Notes: a model not told the origin generated them from the letters alone. Shown: positions 43,630 through 55,239, numbered from the stretch's first letter. The stretch is 64,000 nt of DNA from Limnephilus marmoratus (GCA_917880885.1 OU862917.1:55069227-55133226), one strand, 5' to 3'. Translations and numbers: made by a program.

Positions 43630-43925
43630 CACAGAGTCCCAACTGCTCCCAACCGTCTGGAGCCAATAAGACTACTTGCTGAAAATTGCAGGGAAGAGCC
43701 TGACCAATAAAATCTGGTCATCCAACCATTTCGAGCATCGTTTCAATTCTGAAAAGTTGCTCGAAATGCGCGCTGTCTTACGCCAGGGCAATGCTGAGAG
43801 TATCTCTACTCTTGCACGTGACGTAAATACGCAGTACCTAATTTAATTTAATTAATTGAGAAATAACACAAACTAATCAAATAAAATTTACTTGCGCACG
43901 ATTGCTAGTGTAGAGTCTTACGCCG
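43630..43925 (-). mobile_element. SINE family S (antisense)
   Basis: Complete body: CCCAACTGCTCCCAACCG, AACCATTTCGAGCATCG, CTTACGCCAGGGCAATGC, TCAAATAAAATTTACTTGCG, ending in a worn tRNA head (ATTGCTAGTGTAGAGTCTTA). Confidence 0.82.
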
Positions 43926-44047
43926 TAAGCATAAAATTAAGTTCATTATTCCTTTATTTAAAAAGCAATTAGGTATGTTAATTATTTTAAATTTATGTAT
44001 TGTGTAAAAATCTGTTTTTCTCCTTTCTTCATTCATTTTATGTGTAA

Positions 44048-44350
44048 CTAGCTTTTTCCCGCGGCTTCGCTCGCATGGTGTAAGGGGAGTTCCCACTTCG
44101 CCTCCTCCACTTCCCCCCCCTCCCCTCCCCTGCCCCTGCATCAAATCACCAAAGTTTCATCGCAATCGGATGAACGGTTTAGCAGTAATTTCATGATGCC
44201 AGAGCTCACTATTGTATACAGAAATCATCGCGGGCATGCGCACATCAAATCCCCAAAGTTTCATCGCAATCGGATGAATGGTTTAACAACGCATAGGCCC
44301 CTTACAGACAAACCCAAAAACAAACATTTTTTGATTTTTATATGTATAGT
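44048..44350 (-). mobile_element. Helitron-like element
   Basis: In sense: 5' ACTATACATATAAAAATC and TGTTTGTTTTTGGGTTTGTC, two copies of ATCCGATTGCGATGAAACTT, a G-rich stretch, GCGAAGCCGCGGGAAAAAG and CTAG (44051-44048) before T. The ORF at 43905 is a by-product of the G-rich repeat. Confidence 0.75.
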
Positions 44351-44754
44351 TTATACACTCTCTTAATAATTAATCTAATTTTTTATAGTATTTTGCGATG
44401 ATTGATTTTTATAAAAACGACTACGACATTGGTGTTATTATCATTAAATTTCGTTTTCATTTTCATCGCGCATATTCAATTGGTCGATCTGTATCCCAGT
44501 CTTCTATGCATCCATCCGTGCACCGCACACGTCCAATCACAAAAGCGCTTTGTATCCGGCTCTAAAATCCCTTAATCCCCCGTAAGTAAACCACAAATCG
44601 TCATAATGTACATAATGCATCGACAGATTGCATTCAACATGAGTGGTCGCTCCAGGCTCCAGTGCATGCGAATACCTCCACCGGTGGTCTCTCAGTATCT
44701 CAAACTTAGCAACAAACACCTCCACATCTTGGAAGATATAGAAACTGGAAGATC
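44351..44754. other. no recognised gene
   Basis: Frames on both strands at 44537-44869 show no family resemblance. The sequence to 44750 appears unique in the window. Confidence 0.35.
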
Positions 44755-44757
44755 TAA

Positions 44758-44922
44758 GGGAACGTACCCATACTACGTGACCAACTTTTTGCAATTTTTA
44801 ACCCCCCCCCCCCCCCCCCCCGGTGACCAAAATCCTAAGCAACCCGCCGCTCATTTGTATGGAGCGTGACATTTTGAAGACCCCCCCCCCCTAAACGTGT
44901 CACGTAGTATGGGTACGTTCCC
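44758..44922. mobile_element. PIF/Harbinger-like MITE with C-runs
   Basis: Perfect terminal inverted repeat GGGAACGTACCCATACTACG and beyond (about 24 bp), flanked by TAA (44755-44757 and 44923-44925). A TWA trinucleotide target is typical of PIF/Harbinger. Inside are two C homopolymers, at about 44802-44821 and 44881-44891. Confidence 0.82.
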
Positions 44923-45104
44923 TAATGCTAGATGATGCTAAGAATTAATAGCACTTTTTGTTGAAGACATCTTAAAATAATAATAATAATAATTCCCAGA
45001 TTATTAATTTTTAAGTGATTTTCGTGATAAATTGTGTTAGTCTAATATTCAGAGAATCCAAACTATTCAAAGAAGTGTATATTCATACATAAATCTTAGT
45101 GGTT

Positions 45105-45420
45105 CGCTACGTTTGGTGACTTAGAAGGGGTACCCGATTCATGGGGTGTGGTTTGTCCAGATCTTAGCGGCGGATGCGTCTGCCCTCCTGCTGCGTGGCG
45201 GGCCGAATCGAGAGACTGGTTGAGGGAGGCCTTTTGCTAGCCGGACTCTCTAGACCCAATGCCTTGCACAGCAGTTAGAGGGATCTAACGTTCATCTACG
45301 TCTGTCGCTCCTGGACACACTGGCCCCCAGATTCCTACCACCCCTCATACTTTTTCTTTCCCAGAACTTCCTATCCTTCCCTTCCTTAAAAAGACCCTCC
45401 ACACAGCAAGTCACCTTATT
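45105..45420 (+). repeat. dispersed repeat R
   Basis: GGTTCGCTACGTTTGGTGAC, GGTTTGTCCAGATCTTAGCGG, CTGGTTGAGGGAGGCC, GGACACACTGGCCCCCAGAT and CCCTCCACACAGCA in this order. It is the continuous form of the copy split at 31493/35387. Confidence 0.85.
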
Positions 45421-45743
45421 AGTTCTTCAGTAAGCGTCCACGCTTCCATTCCATAAAATTGTTATTAAACATATATTATTATAATTTAGGTTAATATCTG
45501 AACTGTATTATGAAAAACAATACTTTCGGTTTTCTGTAACTCCGTTTAAATGAGCTCTAATTTTTTTTTTTTGGATTTTAGCTTCGTTTTCAGCATTGAA
45601 AGTGTTTGATTGAAGAATTTAGACAAACAATAAAGTTCCTACCTATTTCAGTATTATTATTTAGATGAGATATGTCGCGAAAAAAATCGTTTTACCTTTT
45701 TACGTCCAATTAGTTCAATTTAACCTCTAATGCTCCCAACGTT

Positions 45744-46093
45744 TTAAGGCGATCCAATAGTTCAGGAAAAAATCGAAATCGGAATTCACGTCCTTTATGG
45801 GAGGAGTTTAAAAATACTTGAGAAAAAGCTTTTGGAAAGGTTGGAAAACCAAATCCAAAAAGGGGTTTATAAATAGGAGAGTTTAGACTTGAAAATGTTT
45901 TTTATAGACCTTATACTTTATTTTTTATAGGCTTATTAAAAGACTTATAAAAAAAATGACCGATTTCTTTAAGGGACAAGGTGTACAAAAGTATTTAAGT
46001 GAAGCATCTATAATACTTCTAAGCCATCAAATTTTCAATACAAAAACTTAGATTTTGTATGATTTTACATTATTTAGTATGGCTTTATCTTAA
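45744..46093. mobile_element. TTAA-flanked element, short copy
   Basis: 350 bp between TTAA (45744-45747) and TTAA (46090-46093). Collinear with both ends of the 20.2-kb copy but without its middle ~390 bp. 46 substitutions or so were not counted exactly; similarity is plain by eye throughout. Confidence 0.8.
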
Positions 46094-46391
46094 CGCCGAA
46101 AACTACCGAATCCATCCCCTCCTACATTATATCCTGGTATGATGCAGGTTCGTGGAAAAAGTAATTAACACACATTTTCTACGAACCTTGGGTATTATCA
46201 ATATTATTGTACATAACTACCGGCCTTGGGAGTGTTTGAAAAACCTTTCTTTGAACAAATTTAATTCCTTATTGGAAAAAAAAACGTTCCGTAAAATGTT
46301 TATGGTTTATTTTATGATTACAGATGAAATTTTGGTTTAATTTATTAAAAAAGAGATCATTAGAAACATATTTTTTTGGTCGCGAGGTCTA

Positions 46392-46663
46392 CTTCTGTAT
46401 ACAGAATTACTAGTTATAAGTATAGATAAAGCTGGGTAGGTAGAAATTTATTAAATTTGGTAATAATAGCAAAAGGTCAGAATAAGAATTATCTTACCTC
46501 CTATCAATCCATTTTAAAACGTCTTGGCTTCTGTATACAGAATTACTAGTTATAAGTATAGATAAAGCTGGGTAGGTAGAAGTCTATTAAATTTGGTAAT
46601 AATATCAGAAGGTCAGAATAAGAATTATCTTACCTCCTATCAATCCATTTTAAAACGTCTTGG
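46392..46663. repeat. 136-bp tandem duplication
   Basis: 46392-46527 and 46528-46663 are head-to-tail copies with only a few differences (for example AATAGCAAAAG versus AATATCAGAAG). The unit starts CTTCTGTATACAGAATTACT. It looks like a recent duplication, possibly still polymorphic. Confidence 0.95.
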
Positions 46664-48108
46664 CTCTCGTTGATCAAAATTGATGGACCTCAAAATGCAT
46701 TGAATGCCTGAAAAGGTCCGCTCTGTATACTCAGGTGTCCACCCGCTTCGAAAACAGCGATTCTTTATTATATCATAATGCCCGATAAAACCAAGACAGA
46801 AAAAAACCTTATAAAGGCCGGCAAAGGCCGAAGTAAAGACCGGTAAAGCTAGGCCGAAACGATACGATAGAAAAAATACCGAATCTTGGACGCTCGGTCG
46901 ATTTCTATGCATGGACTAAGATTCGATGCAATAATTTCTTTGAACGCGAATTGAAGCAAGAAATTTTATCCGTCTTTTATGCTTGCGGTTCTGGGTCTTT
47001 AGCGCGTGTTTTATTCAACTTTTTGCAATTTATTTCATAGAAGGTTTATTTAAAATGGTCACCATGATTCACCATATGGAGTATTATTATATTCTTAATA
47101 ATAACATGCAATGCGCATAGCTTCCAATAATACTATGTTCTTTGCGTGTAAAACTGTTAAGAGGGCATTACCAGAGAAAACCGGAAATACGTCATTTTCA
47201 AAAAAGTTTTTAGACGTATTGACTCTTTTCCACAAAAAATTATAAATGGATTTCGAAAGATTGTTCTTTTATCTAGCATTCGTATGTAATAAATTTAGAG
47301 AAATTTTTCAATTTTTAGTAGATATAATAAGGTTATTCCATAGGTCGTTGGCAGATTTGTTCAATTTTCAAAAAAGTTTTTGTATTATACCACACCCATT
47401 TCAAATAATAAAATCATGCAGTAAAATAAATCAATACATTATCTAGCAAACGCATGTTTTAGAATTTTAATTTTAGTTTCAATAAAATCATTAAAAAATA
47501 TGTACGTACATGTGTTTCTTGGCGAAAATTGGTCCGTTTGTGTATTTATTTGCGCACTTACAAACTAATATATTTCAGATTTTTTTAACATTCTTATTAA
47601 ATTTAGACATTATTTAAAAATGATAAATACTTATAATCACAAAATAACTACAAAAAGTACATTATTTTAATAGTTTTACCATCACGCCTTTCAGCATTTT
47701 TGGATGAAGGTATAAATTAAAGCTAATTTGAATTGAAATAAGTTCGACATTGAGTTATAATTTAAAAAAGCTGGTACGGAGAATAATTAATCTTTCTCAT
47801 TGTAATCGCCCTGCATGATCTTAAGAACAACTTTCGACGAAATGTGGATTTTCGTCCGCTGGCTGGTTAAACGCTCTTAATACAATTCTCTATTGAACAG
47901 TGAAAGTAATTAACCTGCCTGTGGTACATAATATTAAAAATATATACATTTACTGCGGCATCACGCTCATTGGTGATACATTTTCATATCGACTGTTTAT
48001 CGGTAAAACACTTCAAGCCGCAAAGCCATTACAGGAGATGATAAAAATGAATATATTCGGATTCCTCAAACTAATTTAAACAAATTGATATTTATAAATA
48101 TTATTTAC
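46664..48108. other. no recognised gene
   Basis: The minus-strand 90-codon frame at 46640-46912 has no recognised motif. A small AAGGCCGGCAAAGGCCG repeat occurs at 46815-46831. The rest is AT-rich. Confidence 0.4.
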
Positions 48109-48330
48109 TAGATGGTTCCCGGCATGCGTTGCAAAGCCATATATTTAAAGAAATAAATTGTTTCTTCCTGCAAGTCCTTTCACTTGCGTCCCCGTTCCCC
48201 TCCCACGATCCCCTTCAACCTTCCCGCCTACCCTCACCCTCTCCTGCTCCCGCGTTCCATATATTCAATCCCAGTACATTCAGTTTTCAAACAGTTCACG
48301 TGCCACCTATTACAATTTTTTTATTCGAAT
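48109..48330 (-). mobile_element. Helitron-like 3' part (antisense)
   Basis: In sense: AATGTACTGGGATTGAATAT, a GGGA-rich interior, TTGCAACGCATGCCGGGAAC and CTAG (48112-48109) before T. It resembles the 28.4-kb fragment in the interior. Confidence 0.72.
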
Positions 48331-49719
48331 TTAATTTTTCATATATTACAAATATTCATTTTCGTTTATTATAAGAAAAATCAATCTAATTTCGTACATA
48401 ACATTGGTATCTATTTAAGCATATCTGAAACCGTTCCAAGCCGAATTCTATTCTAAATAAGTCTGACCTGAGCAATATAAATATACAGGTAGTTAAAAGA
48501 AACGTACCTGACTTAATTTAATCACGATTATTTCTGAGGTAATTTGGAGTAAAAAGTGTACTAATTTTATTTTTACTTTAACTTATATATATTTTTTCAA
48601 TTAAAAATATAAAAATCAATAGGTATCGGATAGTAAGGGTTGGGGTGGGGAGTTGAGCGGTTATTTGGCAAAGGGACCGGTGAAGACATTTGAAAGATTT
48701 TTGTGGTTGTTTGGTTGTCATAAAAAAACAATAAAATATGTCACCTTGAATCAACATTTCATTTACAATTTTTACTCCAAATGATTTACATCTCTTATCA
48801 TCCTGTAATGGGAGCATTTTGCTGTTCAAATATAGGGTATTTTTTAAATTTTATTTATAATAAATAATCCTTTTGTTAAATTGCGGCAATTGCACATCAA
48901 ACCACTCTGCCATAGAGGTCAGGACTCACATATTATTGGAGCAGTTAATTAAAGTTTAATATAATATTTAATACGAGCTTTGTCTCAATATCTGATATTT
49001 GATAATATCATAAAACCAGAGAATTTTTCTATACATCATTATTTTTGACCCAGATTTTACATTCTTAATTTTAATTAAAGATCTGGATATAAAAAGTGCA
49101 TGTTGAAGCGAAAGTAAAAGAATTCGATTGCCAGAAGGATGTTTTGCAATGTCATGTCGTGTCGACGTGATATGTCGGTAGAAGATAAGAAAGGAGTTCA
49201 AGGATTAGATATAACAAAATTCAAGATATGTGTAAAACTTATTTAATAGTTTGCGTGTAAAAATGTCCGAATAAATTAACCAGTTCAAGGATATCGATAA
49301 CGTGACAACTGATTTTCTAATTAAGCAAAGAGCATATCTGATTTTTTTAAACCGATAGTCCTTGAAAAAGTGCTGTGCAATTAGTTTTTTTTTTAATGTA
49401 ATAAACGACACACTTGGCAATCCCACATTGTTTACTGTTTATTTGTTTATTAAGACAAACACAGCACATTATAATACATGTTATAAGGTATGTTAAATTA
49501 AATTATGTACCTATTACGTAAGTCCATAGAATGTCATTTGGTAGTTTCGCCTGAGATATGAACGGTTCTTAAAACTTAATTAGTGAATGAATGAGTAATA
49601 ACAATAAAAAGGAAGAAAAAGGAGAGGGGGGGGGATAGAGAAATATTTAAAATTAAGAATCATATGCTCACTAATTGTATGTAGTTGACTGATTAAAGTT
49701 TAAAGAAAAGTTAAGTGCA
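48331..49719. other. no recognised gene
   Basis: AT-rich, no frames with motifs. A short G run (GAGAGGGGGGGGGATAG) is at 49622-49638. Confidence 0.4.
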
Positions 49720-49739
49720 AGTAGTTTTAAAACAATTTA

Positions 49740-50173
49740 TATCACGCTAAGAAATTTAATAAGTTAGTTTTGTGGGTTCGCAAGGAATGATGACAAATGT
49801 CTAAGTCTAGTATTTTTTCGTTGTGGGTGTAAGTTGTGATTGCGCGAGTAATATTGGTGAGTTACTTGCTGCATTAGTGTTGTTAGCTTCTATATGAAAA
49901 AGGGAAGTGTGCCTGGTCCGCCTCATTGGGACATTTAAACCAGTGACGGATAACAATTCAGGACTATCGATTTTTATTATTTAGCAGATCTGACAATGTG
50001 CGTCTATTTTGTAAACTTAAGATGTTATTTGTAGTTTTGTTGTATTTCTCGAGTAAATGTTTTGAAAATTTATTTTGTATACTTTCTACTAAATCTATGT
50101 ATACCTTATATTGAGGATTCCATACTGTGAACGCATACTCCAGTGGACTTCTGCCCAATGAACAACACAACAT
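49740..50173 (-). pseudogene. LINE reverse transcriptase C-terminal fragment
   Basis: Minus strand: LGRSPLEYAFTVWNPQYKVY, DLVESIQNKFSKHLLEKYN, NRRTLSDLLN, then in a shifted frame LNVPMRRTRHTSLF and NTNAASNSPI. This is the thumb-to-C-terminal part of jockey/R1-type polyproteins, downstream of the palm. At least one frameshift separates the two halves (near 49960). Confidence 0.82.
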
Positions 50174-50526
50174 TTCTAGTTACTACATACACAATTAGAG
50201 TATGTTTATTTTTCCTGCTTTATTAATTATTATTTTTAAAAACATACATTTCGATTCCTTTGTTTGTGATAGTAATGTCTATCTAATCGGGTGGGTAGAC
50301 GAACTGGTATTTCTTTCTATTTCCATTGTATTTAATCCTTTATTTACAAAGATCAGTCACATTATTTGCAATTTGTGTGAAGATTATCAACCTATTATTT
50401 GATCTATTTATGGTATTGTGATAGAAGTTGCAAAATGAACACAATGTTGAAAGAGTTTAAAAAAATCATTGACTTAACAAAATGTTATCCAGTTGTTAGA
50501 TTTTTTAGATATTTTAATCACATCTT

Positions 50527-50640
50527 ATTACACATCTGCCCTGATGATGTACTGTGCGAAACGTTGGCTAAAGAAGGGGGTAGCGTAACACGGCTTAATA
50601 GCCCAAAAATAATTGAAGATAATTGCATTAATAGGTTAAT
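50527..50640 (+). repeat. CTGATGA-GAAAC motif, copy 4 (stem weak)
   Basis: CTGATGA 50541-50547 and GAAAC 50558-50562, with GTAC and GTGC between them but almost no loop. Flanks match copies 1 and 3 (ATCTGCC before; GTTGGCTAAAGAAGGGGGTAG and ACACGGC after). The stem appears decayed. Confidence 0.5.
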
Positions 50641-51054
50641 ATATTGCTTACATTTTTATTAAGTGTTATGTTTAAATATTGATTTTTTTTCTTTAAATTC
50701 TTGTACCCCATAATAAATAAGTAATACAATATTATCTAATATGTAGACAGTAAAACTAAATAAAATATAAACACACATTTTAAACACGTATGTAGGTACG
50801 GCTTATGACTTTATATTTTAAATAGTGATTTTATCTAAGAGTTAACTTTTATACATCTGACGTTACACAAGTTTATAAGCTATTATTAACTATTTGTAAC
50901 AAGTTAATTGTAGATAATTATCATTATACAAATAGGTTTAAATCAAATTGAGAGGCAAGCTATAGTTTGAAATGAAAAACCTCTGCAAACAACCCATACA
51001 CATTTTAAATTTTATTGACAATATATGTAATTGTATTTCTTAATAAGAATACCG
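50641..51054. other. no recognised feature
   Basis: AT-rich sequence with no frames or shared repeats noticed. Confidence 0.4.
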
Positions 51055-51460
51055 CATAATACTACCAATACCAACTGCTTCCAACCGCCTGGAGTCCGTG
51101 AGACTATGAATTTACCAATTGCGGTATTTTTGTAAAGCTGGAGATAGTGCCGAGGGAAGTGAGATGGCGAAGAGAAAGGTGGGGAAGTATCTGGCCATCC
51201 AGATCAGTCCCCATACATGGCTAAAGCCATTTCAAGCAACGTTGCACTTTGTATGATCGTCTTACACAAGGGCGATACTCAGAGTATCTTCCACTCCAGA
51301 ACGAGCCGCAAATATGCCTTATAATATTTTTAAATGATTAAATTGCGAAATAACACAAATCAATCAAACAAAATTTACTTCCGCATGCCGGGATTTGAAA
51401 CCGCGACCATGCATCGGATCGCTAGTCGAGGGCCTTACTCCTCGACCAAAGAGGCCATCA
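51055..51460 (-). mobile_element. SINE family S, full-length (antisense)
   Basis: In sense it starts with a tRNA-like head (GGCCTCTTTGGTCGAGGAG, CGATCCGATGCATGG, CGCGGTTTCAAATCCCGGC), then AAATTTTGTTTGATTG, the GTCTTACACA-type block in complement, and ends with the CCAACTGC-type 3' region. It is one of the two most complete copies; the other is at 57824. Confidence 0.85.
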
Positions 51461-52010
51461 ATTTTGTCCATAAAAGTATTTTTATTAAAAAAGCCTTTTT
51501 TATCATCGTACCACCCAGGCAGCTTGAAATCATTGAAAAAACATAAAAAATACAAAATTCTCACATTAATAACCAATGTCCATTGATACATAAATTACCA
51601 GGGCGACATAAAAGACATAGGAAAGGTGGGCCGATTTTTGGGGCACTTTGCCGTGACCGCAATCGTCTCCAGGGGATTAACTTAATAATCAATAAGGTTT
51701 TTTCAACAAGGAAGCGATTCTTTTATCAGACGTTTAGTATGACGGATAATGCGATGGTTTATGTTGTATCTGTTGTGTGCAATTTTGCGGTTCGAATTGC
51801 TGAGAAGAAAGAGAAATAGGTTGCGTTTTGTAGTGGAAGGATATCCTATTTCCTTTCGCTTTCTGTTGAGCATTTTTATACAAAAAACTGATTTTTTGGT
51901 CTTTAGGTATATAGAATACTTGAATGCACATTCAGCCACAGTTACCTACGGTTGGGAGCCTAAACGTAAAATTTTAATGTAATATATTATAACCTACCTT
52001 AGTATATGTA
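51461..52010. other. no supported gene
   Basis: Several overlapping 60-78-codon frames on both strands at 51583-51982; none has a motif I recognise. Lies between two SINE copies. Confidence 0.35.
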
Positions 52011-52011
52011 A

Positions 52012-52090
52012 TATGACGGCCTCGAGGGGTAAGACTCTCGACTAGCGATCCGAATATCGCGGGTTCGAATCCAAAATCAAATATTTATTT
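52012..52090 (+). mobile_element. SINE family S, tRNA head only
   Basis: GGCCTCGAGGGGTAAGACTC (A-box region), CTAGCGATCCGAATATCGC and B box GGTTCGAATCC, then TCAAATATTTATTTT. The body is missing. Confidence 0.8.
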
Positions 52091-52198
52091 TCTGTGGTAA
52101 ACCTTAAATTTACGCACATATTTTTCAAAATTACGCACGAATCATGAAAAATTTACACTTTTGAATTCCCCAACTTACCATTTTTAAATACGAGTCTT

Positions 52199-52608
52199 TT
52201 AAGGCTCCGCAACCGGGCCCGAAAAGAAGAAGATGGAGAGATACGAAATTACGAATGTTAGAGGAGAGCGCTAACATTCACAGCGACAAAATCGATGCGA
52301 AAATTGCAAAAATGTTTAATAAAACACGATTCGTTTAAAATAGAGCAAAAATCTCGCGGGCATTGTCTCAAACAGCATTTAAAGAAACACTGTGATTTTT
52401 TTCATACATAGGTATAACTTGTAAAGTAACTGAAACAAACGTGCTTATAATAATTTTTGGAGCATACTTTGCGATTTTTTTCTATCGAGCGAATTTTATA
52501 AAATTTGTGTTTTGGCGCGGGCAATGTCTAGATATTATCTTCAAGAATAACATATATTTTTTTAAGAGCTTTAAAACTTAACGTGTTTAAGAGAGATATG
52601 TAAGAAAT
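52199..52608. repeat. dispersed repeat G, uninterrupted copy
   Basis: Empty-site allele of the RTE insertion at 3348-5981: the junction falls at about 52388-52396 (AAAGAAACACTGTGATTT). It starts just after TTAA with GGCTCCGCAACC. Confidence 0.9.
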
Positions 52609-53282
52609 CAGTATATCGAATAAACGAGTGTATCGAAGTACATATTATATTATTTTTCATCGGGTAGTTACGTTTAGCTACTGACTATTATAATTTGGAT
52701 AAGTTCTGGCTAGGTTTGGTTAAACTGTCTTAAGTATGCAAAAACCCTTTTCTATTTTGGGTTTGGTGCGAGTTATAGCTAATTAGGTAATAGGTATTTC
52801 TAAATCCCACAAAAGCCTAAACGAATCTTGACCTTTTGGCAAGAATGCACCAACCACCCACTCAACCTAAGAGGGAATATCTCTAAACAATAATTCATAG
52901 AATAAAATTAACGGATTTAGCGCTAACAACCTTGAAGTGCCCGTTTAGCAAATCGCTAGCGGCTAGCCGAATATTGGTTACTTCTACGTACCATTTTTAA
53001 TGAAATGGACTTTTTCAGTATAAAACTGTGTAGCTTAATAGTAGTAATAGAAAACGTAAGATTTTAGTTTTTTGTTCCAAATCTACAAAAAAAAATTGTA
53101 TTTTGTTTTGTTGGTTTGTTCCTTATCCGGATATAGAAAAAAACAATACTAATTATTAATTAAAACACCCAAATTTTTGCCATTCCCTGTTTTATTTGGC
53201 ATTTTTTTAAATTTTTTTTTTTATTTATTTTTTATTTATTTTTTATTTATTTATTTTTTATTTTTTTATTTATTTCATAAAT
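52609..53282. other. no recognised gene
   Basis: AT-rich; ends in a (TTTTATTTA)n stretch at 53200-53275. Confidence 0.4.
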
Positions 53283-53450
53283 TTTTTATTAGTTACAGAT
53301 ATTTGTTTTTTTGGGCTACCACACTGGGCTCATACCCGTGTTATGGTAGTCGTATATTTAATATTTATTTAAATTAATACAAATACTATTTTATTAAAAC
53401 AGATGATTAAATATACTAAATAAAAATTATGAAATATTTAAAAGTAAGTG
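53283..53450 (+). repeat. direct repeat P, copy 1
   Basis: About 165 bp nearly identical to 54846-55012. It contains a hairpin, CTACCACAC with GTGTTATGGTAG around a GGGCTCATACCC loop, which looks like a LINE or SINE 3' structure followed by an AT-rich end. Confidence 0.88.
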
Positions 53451-54610
53451 AAAAATAAAGAGAAAAAAAGACCATATTTTAAAGAAAAGTAGAAATAAAA
53501 ATGAAAATTCAAATTTTGAAATACAAAAATTAATAATAAAGATTAAATGTTAAGAACTCAAGTGTTCTATACAAATAATAATATTCATGCATTGGTTTGT
53601 TCCATTGCATTGAGCCAAAGATATTGAAATATAAGCATTGAGCCGTTCTCCTGGAACAATGTGGACGAAGAACTAAGCAAAACTCAGCTCTTGTCTCAAA
53701 AACTAAATAGTGTAGGTTGGTTTTATGTCCATAATTAGTTCCACATCCACAAATTTGAAAAAAGGAATGTGGCATTTTGTTCATATAGAACAAAAATATT
53801 AAAATATTGAATTATTATAAAATATTATAATATTAAACAACAATGCAAAATTAGTATTTGTTAGATATTGATGAAAATAATGAAATCCCAAGAGATCCAA
53901 CAATCAAAACAAAAGTCAAAAATCCAACAATCAAAACCAATTGATTATTGGATCAGAAATATTATAAAAAACTCCTGTGTTTGATAATGTGAAAATTATG
54001 TATTACGAACACTCTACATATTTGTTTGTTTCCCAAATTTTTATTTTTTTCCTTTACTGTTTTTTTCTTCTGTACTCAATGCAAAAACACTTGTTTCTTA
54101 CATATTCAATCATAAATTAATTTAAGAACCTAGTCTACTACTACTATTCTACTGTATCGTATAGTATAATTATGTGAATGGAATCTGTGAAACTACATAT
54201 ATGAATAATCATGTACCTACATACACATACCCAATATAAACGAAACCTGTCAATTTGATTGTCCTAGAACGGGAGACCTTCCTAGTTGGATAGTCAAAGC
54301 ATCTTTATACTGCTAAAATATTATTTATAACAAAATAAATAAATAAAAAATAAATAAAGCAATGCTTGTTTCCCGCACTTGTTAAAATGGTCAAAAGAAC
54401 AAACCAATATTCTGGTGACAGAATATTTTAAATTTATCCTCGAGAGAAGATTTTTAAGATTTATTATATTATTTTGCATATGATAAGCTATATAAATACG
54501 AGTAGATATACTACAGATACTAATAGGTGTAAATGCATGTAAATATTTTGAATGCTTTCCTACCCACTGGCCTTTTTTTATTTTATTTTTATTTTTTTTT
54601 TTATTTCATA
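53451..54610. other. no recognised gene
   Basis: AT-rich; an A-rich tail-like (AAATAAAT)n at 54340-54358 may end an old retroelement. The minus frame at 53530-53793 has no motif. Confidence 0.4.
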
Positions 54611-54623
54611 AATTTTTTATTAA

Positions 54624-54846
54624 TTTTTTTTATTTTTATTTTAACTTTATGAGTAAAACCTCAAATTGTAATATTTAATTAAAATGAAGACAATATAAGC
54701 GAAACTCAATCGAAAATCTGAAAACAGAAAAATCAGAAAAAGATATTGACACATTGTGTCAATATCTTTTTCTGATTTTTCTGTTTTCAGATTTTCGATT
54801 GAGTTTCGCTTATATTGTCTTCATTTTAATTAAATATTACAATTTT
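54624..54846 (-). mobile_element. short SINE-derived insertion with target duplication
   Basis: Repeat P copy 2 is interrupted here; AATTTTTTATTA occurs on both sides (about 54612-54623 and 54841-54852), a ~12-bp target duplication. The insert starts with an A/T-rich tail and the 3' end of the 10.7-kb SINE family in reverse (CATAAAGT...CCTCAAATTGTAAT in complement), then folds back on itself. Confidence 0.75.
54663..54845. repeat. perfect 183-bp palindrome
   Basis: Every base from 54663 pairs with its mirror up to 54845, with a single central base (54754) and 91-bp arms. Each arm is the 3' part of the tRNA-type SINE of 10.9 kb (TCTGATTTTTCTGTTTTCAG, GATTGAGTTTCGC). Confidence 0.97.
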
Positions 54847-55012
54847 TTATTAGTTACAGATATTTGTTTTTTTTTGGCTACCACACTGGGCTCTTGCCCG
54901 TGTTATGGTAGTCGTGTATTTAATATTTATTTAAATTAATACAAATACTGTTTTATTAAAACAGATGATTAAATATACTAAATAAAAATTAAGAAATATT
55001 TAAAAGAATAAT
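54846..55012 (+). repeat. direct repeat P, copy 2
   Basis: Second copy of 53283-53450, differing at a handful of positions. Its left edge has been split by the palindromic insertion. Confidence 0.88.
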
Positions 55013-55239
55013 ATTTTTAATAATTTAATATTTTTTACCTTGTTGTAATATTATAAGAATAACACATTTGAAAAGAATTTAATAAATGGTGCCAAAATTA
55101 TTGTATTCAGAATTCTTACAAAAATGCTCTAAAATGTAGGCACGTACAATATTTAAATGTAGAAGAACACATCATTGTACGGTAATTTATTTATTTATTA
55201 ACAAGCTGGGGTACTAGTCCCTTCGCTCAGGGAGTTGAT

